A stretch of DNA of 64,000 bases from positions 62,001 through 126,000 of the forward strand of contig JALLLS010000033.1 of assembly GCA_025094145.1 (NCBI GenBank), read 5' to 3'. A program made the translations under genes and the position numbers. The notes below the pieces were generated by a model. It had not been told where the DNA came from, did not search any database, and saw nothing but the letters and a program-made list of their open reading frames with translations. The DNA is from Spinellus fusiger (taxonomy: Eukaryota; Mucoromycota; Mucoromycetes; Mucorales; Phycomycetaceae). The first letter of the stretch is position 1. Each line of letters starts with the position of its first letter. Below, one piece after another: positions 59,035 through 64,000 of the stretch.

Positions 59035-60476
59035 ATAAACCATAGAATAGAGAGAAAGATGACGACTTGAAACATGATTTGATGTAATCTCAGGTTTCAG
59101 TCACTTTGTCTTGTGGCAATAGTGACTGTATTAATGTGTAACCAAACTGGATGATTTGCAGTGAAAGAAAGAATCTGAACACTGTGTGTGACTGACCAGG
59201 ATAACTCAGTGAAAGCTAACAACCTGGACATACGACACATGATTATTGCCTGAAATAACATTTTCAAGTGAGAGTTATTTTTTAGTCAATGGATACTAGA
59301 CATTATAGTATCTTTTGCATGACAAAATCCATTAAGACACACTTCATTATTCTTTAGATGATTTAACTGTATCATGAGCTTCCTTCAGTTATTCGACCGA
59401 GGCTCTAGGGATAATCAGAGAGAAGGATAGGGATGTACCAGAAGGCTTGGACCTTTTATTAGTTCTAGTAGTATCATTTGTGTCGTGCTTTCTTTTGTTA
59501 TATCTACAAAAGCGCTCTGAAAGAGTACTATTTTCTCTTGGAGACATTAGACTATAAATAAAGTTCAATGTAGCAGCTAGATCACGATTCCAAAGCCTCA
59601 ATGTCTTGTCTTTCATACAATCTTAGTTTGAACACCTTTGATTTTAAATTGACGATGTGACCCCAAAGATCAAACATTTTACCAGTATAGCTCTTGTTTT
59701 TTTTTAAGATAAGGTAGTTGTGTAGCTTGGTGTTTTCATAGATATAGGTTTGTTGAGCATTGGGTTGTTTGACTCGAGTGTAGGACGCATATCGACAGTC
59801 ATCATCTTTCAACGGGTTGATCTTCTCTCTTATTTGATGCACCTTGAGTGTGAGGCATGTTTTACCAGAAGTACTACCTTCTCTGGTTTGCTTATTAACA
59901 GGGACAAAAATACCTCACGAAAGAAATAATTGGTTATGCAATCATTCAAAATAGGTTCATTTTCACTTTCGAATAGATGGATCAAGATATACTTGGAGAA
60001 TGCATATGTGTGGAATACGATGGTGTTGATGCTGTGGACCAGATCTTGCAAAACAGGTGAATATTCAGAATTTCAACCAGTATCATGTAAAGATGTCTTA
60101 ATTGTTATTACTCTGGTAGAATTCATACATGAAGAACTTGCTAATGGCTCCTCATCAGTCTCCTATAAAAATCAAATACATTTAAGAACATTAGATGGAT
60201 TCTATAAGCATATTGTGTCTTATTTACTATATTTGTATCTTGCTGACTGTGAAGTATTTTTAGTTCAGAGAAAATAGAATATCTTGGCGGAAATCACCAT
60301 CAAAAAGTACTAATTCCAACGCAGACTGTTGCACTTTCATAATATCTATGAAAGATCTATCCACTGCATTAAATGCACTACAGCCTATCATAGATGCTTC
60401 ATCCCATACCATTGATTTTTTTTTCTTTTTTCTTTTTTCGAATTGTTAACTGACAGCTTATTGTTTCTTTAATATA
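59035..60476. other. Spacer with decayed coding-like fragments
   Basis: Overlapping frames (minus 59389-60051, plus 59930-60277) have a biased, protein-like composition but no recognised domain. Two short plus-strand matches to the 46.2-kb inverted repeat occur here (around 59318 and 60089), suggesting a shared, unidentified element. Confidence 0.4.
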
Positions 60477-61335
60477 CAGTCCCATGTAATAAATGAGTAG
60501 ACAAAAAATCAATTTCTATTTTTTATTCTTCAAAAATAAAATAGACGTCTTTTTCTTTTCTTTTTATAACTTATTCAAGAAATGACCTTAAGCAATGAAA
60601 ATTAGTCAAATATTACCCAAGAACATAAAGATAGTCCTAACAAAAGAAGAGAGCATGATATATTTATTAGAGGTCAAATTACAGGACAATGGAAAAGACA
60701 TGCTACTTATTAAAAAACTGCTAACGATCTCGACATCCCAAAGAGCACAGTGGGCAGAATCGTCCTATTGTATAAAAATAAAGGCACACTTCAACTCAAA
60801 ATGTATACAGAAAGACCTGAAAAGGTGTCTTCTACTTCAAAACTGGCTATTGTTTTGTATATTCGTAGAAACCCTATGCAAACAATTGCATATCATTTGA
60901 AAATATGAATGATGCAGGCGTGAATATTTGCCGTAGCACATTTTTACAATACATGAATGAACTCGGGTTTTTTCATCCCCACCATCAAGAAAACCTATTA
61001 TGACACTTACAAGCATATCGAATACAAAACAGCTTGAACGATGCTTGCGTAGTGAATGGGAGAAGATTCCAAATGAATTTCTAGAAAATCTAGTAATGGA
61101 CATGCCAAAGAGGTGCTCCGCTGTGATGAAGAACAAAGGCTATACTACAAAGTACTGAGCAATATATTTATTATGAGGATGTAGACAATCATCAAAAGAA
61201 AAACTATTCCAAAAATTGTGTTATTCTATGAATTTTTTATTATGAACATCTTAGACTGATAGATATACCTTTATTTTTTAAAAAAGAAAATCAAAATAGT
61301 TTATTTCTTGTCTAGTCACTTATTACATGGGACTG
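60477..61335 (+). mobile_element. Internally deleted Tc1/mariner derivative with terminal inverted repeats
   Basis: Both ends read CAGTCCCATGTAATAA, then RTGASTAGACAA, in inverted orientation, flanked by TA (60475-60476 and 61336-61337). Inside, a transposase N-terminus with two HTH regions (IPKSTVGRIVLLYKNKG, then RSTFLQYMNELGF) is followed directly by the transposase tail (EWEKIPNEFLENLVMDMP, ending KGYTTKY at 61155). The DDE catalytic centre is missing. This is the structure of a non-autonomous deletion derivative that could be moved in trans. Confidence 0.88.
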
Positions 61336-61337
61336 TA

Positions 61338-62588
61338 TTTATAAATATATATGTTCTAATTCGTTCAAGATAATCTATTCTCTATGAAAAACCATATAAT
61401 AGAAAGTAGAGAGAGAGATAGTAGACTATAACGTGAAAAAAATATCAATTTTTAGTTTATACTGGACTAGCATATAGTACCAGTGTATAGATATAAAGGA
61501 TATTAATTAATGCATATATAAAATGATAAAACTATCGGTGACTATCCGACGAAACTTTACTGAGTTAGTTGATAGCTGCATAGTATTATGATTAAGGCCT
61601 ATAATGACCGCTTTTACATCAAGCATTCTAATAATCTTTTATAAAACAACAAAGAGTGTTTGGTTAAAATGAGATGGTAATATAAAAACTTAAATATTAT
61701 AACTAGTTAAATAGTACTTTAATGGTATTGTTTTGTCGATTTAGTAAACTGGTAAGCACTATATTTACTGATTTGCATTTGTTTGGTGAAGATTAAAATT
61801 AAGGTAACGCTTATTGGGAAAAATAGTGGATTGTTTTTTTTTTGTACAACTCAAGTGTTTCCAAGCTTAGTAGATTCACGTATAGCACAGATTATGAATA
61901 CTTTTTCAGAATATCTGATTTTCTGTGTTCTACTTTATGAGAATCAGTATAACATATCATATTTAGAAGAAATATGGCATTGATTTTTATCCAAATATGC
62001 TTCGATTCCTATGAAAAAAATATAAAACATTTTGGTATTTTTACTCAGCGCTCATTATTAATACTGCCCAGGATTCAAATGTATTGTCTATAGGGAATCT
62101 TATAGATCATGTTATTGACAGGAGATAAAATTTTTGTATGTTTCATCTTTTAATTAATGAGTATGTATAAAGAAACATTTGTTTGGATTATAATGTCTAA
62201 CTTCATTCTTTTCATAATAAGCACAGGGTACATCTTTCTGGTTCAACCGTCATGGTACTGAAAAAAAAAAACTCCCATCATTAACACTATTGCAAGAGAA
62301 AAGAATTTTAAACACTTAAAGGCTAATCTTTGCTTTTTTATTTTATTTTCCAGGTACAAGGTTTACAAATTTTTCAACACTTTTGCCAAAGTAGAACTTG
62401 ATCATAAATGCTATATATGTACTTCCTGCCTTTGCAAACTCAAAACTATTTGCTATATGATAGCTAGCTTTATTATCACTCTCACCAAGCCTCTGAGTGG
62501 ATATAACTTATTCATTATCTATAACCTAAATATTATTTTTGTTGCTATCATCACTGTTTTTATCATAATTATTATAGTTACCTTAAGA
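61338..62588. other. AT-rich spacer, no gene seen
   Basis: No recognisable ORF or repeat beyond A/T runs. Its right edge carries GTTACCTTAAGACA (62577-62590), the same 14 bp found at the 5' edge of LINE copy 2. Confidence 0.55.
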
Positions 62589-64000
62589 CAGTTCAAAGCA
62601 TTTTATTTTTATTTTTGGGTGTAATTTGCTATTCGCACATTGGGCATATTAACCACCCTATGAGAGCTTTTGAACAATTAAGATATACATGTAAACACTT
62701 CAAATATAAAAAGTGAAATAATAATAATGAAGAATGAATGAAGGACAGAAGGACAGAGAATACAAAACCTCACGAGGGAAAAATTATGAGAAAATGAGAA
62801 ATGATGGTAAGATAAGAATTATGAATAAACATCCAAAAGGCCGTAAAGTCAGCAAAGAAACCAGGACACCAAAAAGATAACCGTCATCCTGTGGTGATTC
62901 GAAATCCAACGAGGGATACTTAGAGCAACTCGGACAATCCTGAGAATATATGTAACAACTACATTAGCAGCTTCTGGCTTTGCTAAACGGGCTAAGAATA
63001 GTTGGTAGAGGAGAGATCAGAGGAAAAGTGAGGATACAGCGTCTGTTGCTGAAGGAGTCTTTGCACTCTATGGCAGTGTTGGCGTTGCCGCTCAACACAC
63101 CCATCAGCAGCCTCAATGAGCAAGCTACCAGCTGATGGCTCTACCTTAAAGTCTCGAGTAGACGTGGCTCAATCAATGGCTTGCAGCAGTATTGACAAAA
63201 TGGGCCAGAGATCTCGCCATTTAACAAAAGACTTAGCTGTATTCAGCAAAAGAATTAGACAATAATCAATTGGATGAACGTCTTGTGGTGGGGCAAGAAC
63301 TAGGAAGAAAAAGAACATGGAACGTTGATGATCAACAAATGTGCAAGTGAGAAAGTGGTCCTGATTGGCAGATGTGTGGCCACATTAGCAAGAAACCGAA
63401 GGTGTTGGTGGTAACCAAGCAATCCTCCATTTTAGTAGACGATGTCTTTCTTTGCGCGTGCACGGTAGTAGAAGAATTGAATCCCAAACAGGTCTATAGA
63501 GTCCACGGGCTACCGTCACCAGCGGATTCTTGCCACGTACTAGACTAGTAATTTCACTTTGAAGACGTTCAAGATAAGCTACTTTTAATGAATATTTAGG
63601 AGGGTTGTGAGCCCGTCCTATTCTTTGAGCATTTTGCCAGAGTACATTGCCACGTAGCTTAATCCATCTGGCTTTACTCTGGGGTACTTCAAGCTGCGGG
63701 ACAAGGCACCAGAGGAGGGTGTCTTCAGGAAGGGTAGCTGTGCGTTCAACAAATTTGGCTTGCAGATAAAGGAAACGAGAGTATATCTTAGGGAGGGCGG
63801 CTAATTGGGCAACCTGGATCGTTCCAAACCTAGCAGTAGCAGATCTAGCAAGACAAAGTCTCAGACAAGCAGACTGACAGATTTGTAGTGGGTAGATGCT
63901 TAGTCTATTGACATTACAAATAGCCAACCCATACTCAAGGATAGGCCAAACAAAAACAGTATACGCTCTTAGGGCTGCTGTAATCCCAAAGCCATACATG
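62589..64000 (-). mobile_element. LINE copy 3 (inverted), running off the window end
   Basis: On the minus strand it matches copy 2 base for base by eye over the ORF and most of the 3' UTR. Its last 200 bases before the A-rich tail differ clearly from copies 1 and 2. The 5' part lies beyond position 64000. Copies 2 and 3 converge tail to tail with about 10.6 kb between them. Confidence 0.88.
63385..64000 (-). pseudogene. LINE ORF2 fragment (partial at window edge)
   Basis: The translated part, starting MYGFGITAALRAYTVFVWP, is identical to the same part of copy 2. It ends at the same TAA in the TGC-TAA-TGT context. More of the ORF may lie outside the window, so completeness cannot be judged. 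Confidence 0.8.

Overview
This window looks like a chromosomal segment of an early-diverging filamentous fungus, most likely Mucoromycota (Mucorales). The basis is AT-rich intergenic DNA, intron-rich compact genes, fungal families (Pho80-type cyclin, EI24 membrane protein, BLI-3-like flavoprotein, non-catalytic E3-binding protein X, Tgl2-type lipase) and many Tc1/IS630-type transposons. That placement is inference; no rRNA, tRNA or CRISPR array was recognised.

Gene-rich half (about 1-43.8 kb). Plus strand: BLI-3-like FMN protein (1.0-1.8 kb), citrate-lyase-beta-like protein (2.4-4.1), one-span LEA2-like membrane protein (4.8-5.9), HIT hydrolase (6.2-7.1) and an iron-sulfur L-serine dehydratase with a mitochondrial-type leader (7.3-9.4). 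Minus strand: a large bromodomain plus protein-kinase plus AT-hook protein, interrupted by one -1 frameshift at an A_AAA_AAG heptamer (10.0-14.7). A satellite-filled divergent spacer follows. Then come an EI24 protein (16.1-17.0, plus), an F-box/LRR protein (17.4-19.4, minus), an EHD ATPase (19.7-21.8, minus) and a Tgl2-like lipase (22.0-23.5, minus). A 24.8-30.6 kb island holds two decayed Tc1 elements, a possible LTR and a LINE fragment. After it lie E3-binding protein X (32.2-34.1, plus), a ZRANB2-like splicing factor (34.4-35.3, plus), a Pho80-like cyclin (38.5-39.7, minus) and the tRNA adenosine deaminase Tad1/ADAT1 (40.9-43.8, plus).

Gene-poor half (43.8-64 kb). Only one convincing host gene is visible, a small signal-peptide membrane protein at 55.9-56.3 kb. 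The rest is AT-rich DNA with a perfect 0.34-kb-arm inverted repeat (46.2-47.1), two LINE copies in inverted orientation (50.3-52.0 and 62.6-64.0), an IS630/Tc1 element with TIRs and TA target duplication (57.4-59.0), and an internally deleted Tc1 derivative with its own TIRs (60.5-61.3).

Functional links are modest. Several products are mitochondrial in known families (citrate-lyase-beta-like, serine dehydratase, E3BP, Tgl2 lipase), but nothing suggests a cluster or operon. The strongest second-look items are the bromodomain-kinase with its frameshift site, an unusually high share of GC-AG introns (at least five of about 57 modelled), the inversion signature between the two inverted LINE copies, and the perfect inverted repeat. 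All exon coordinates are my own splice models from reading frame, splice consensus and family conservation.
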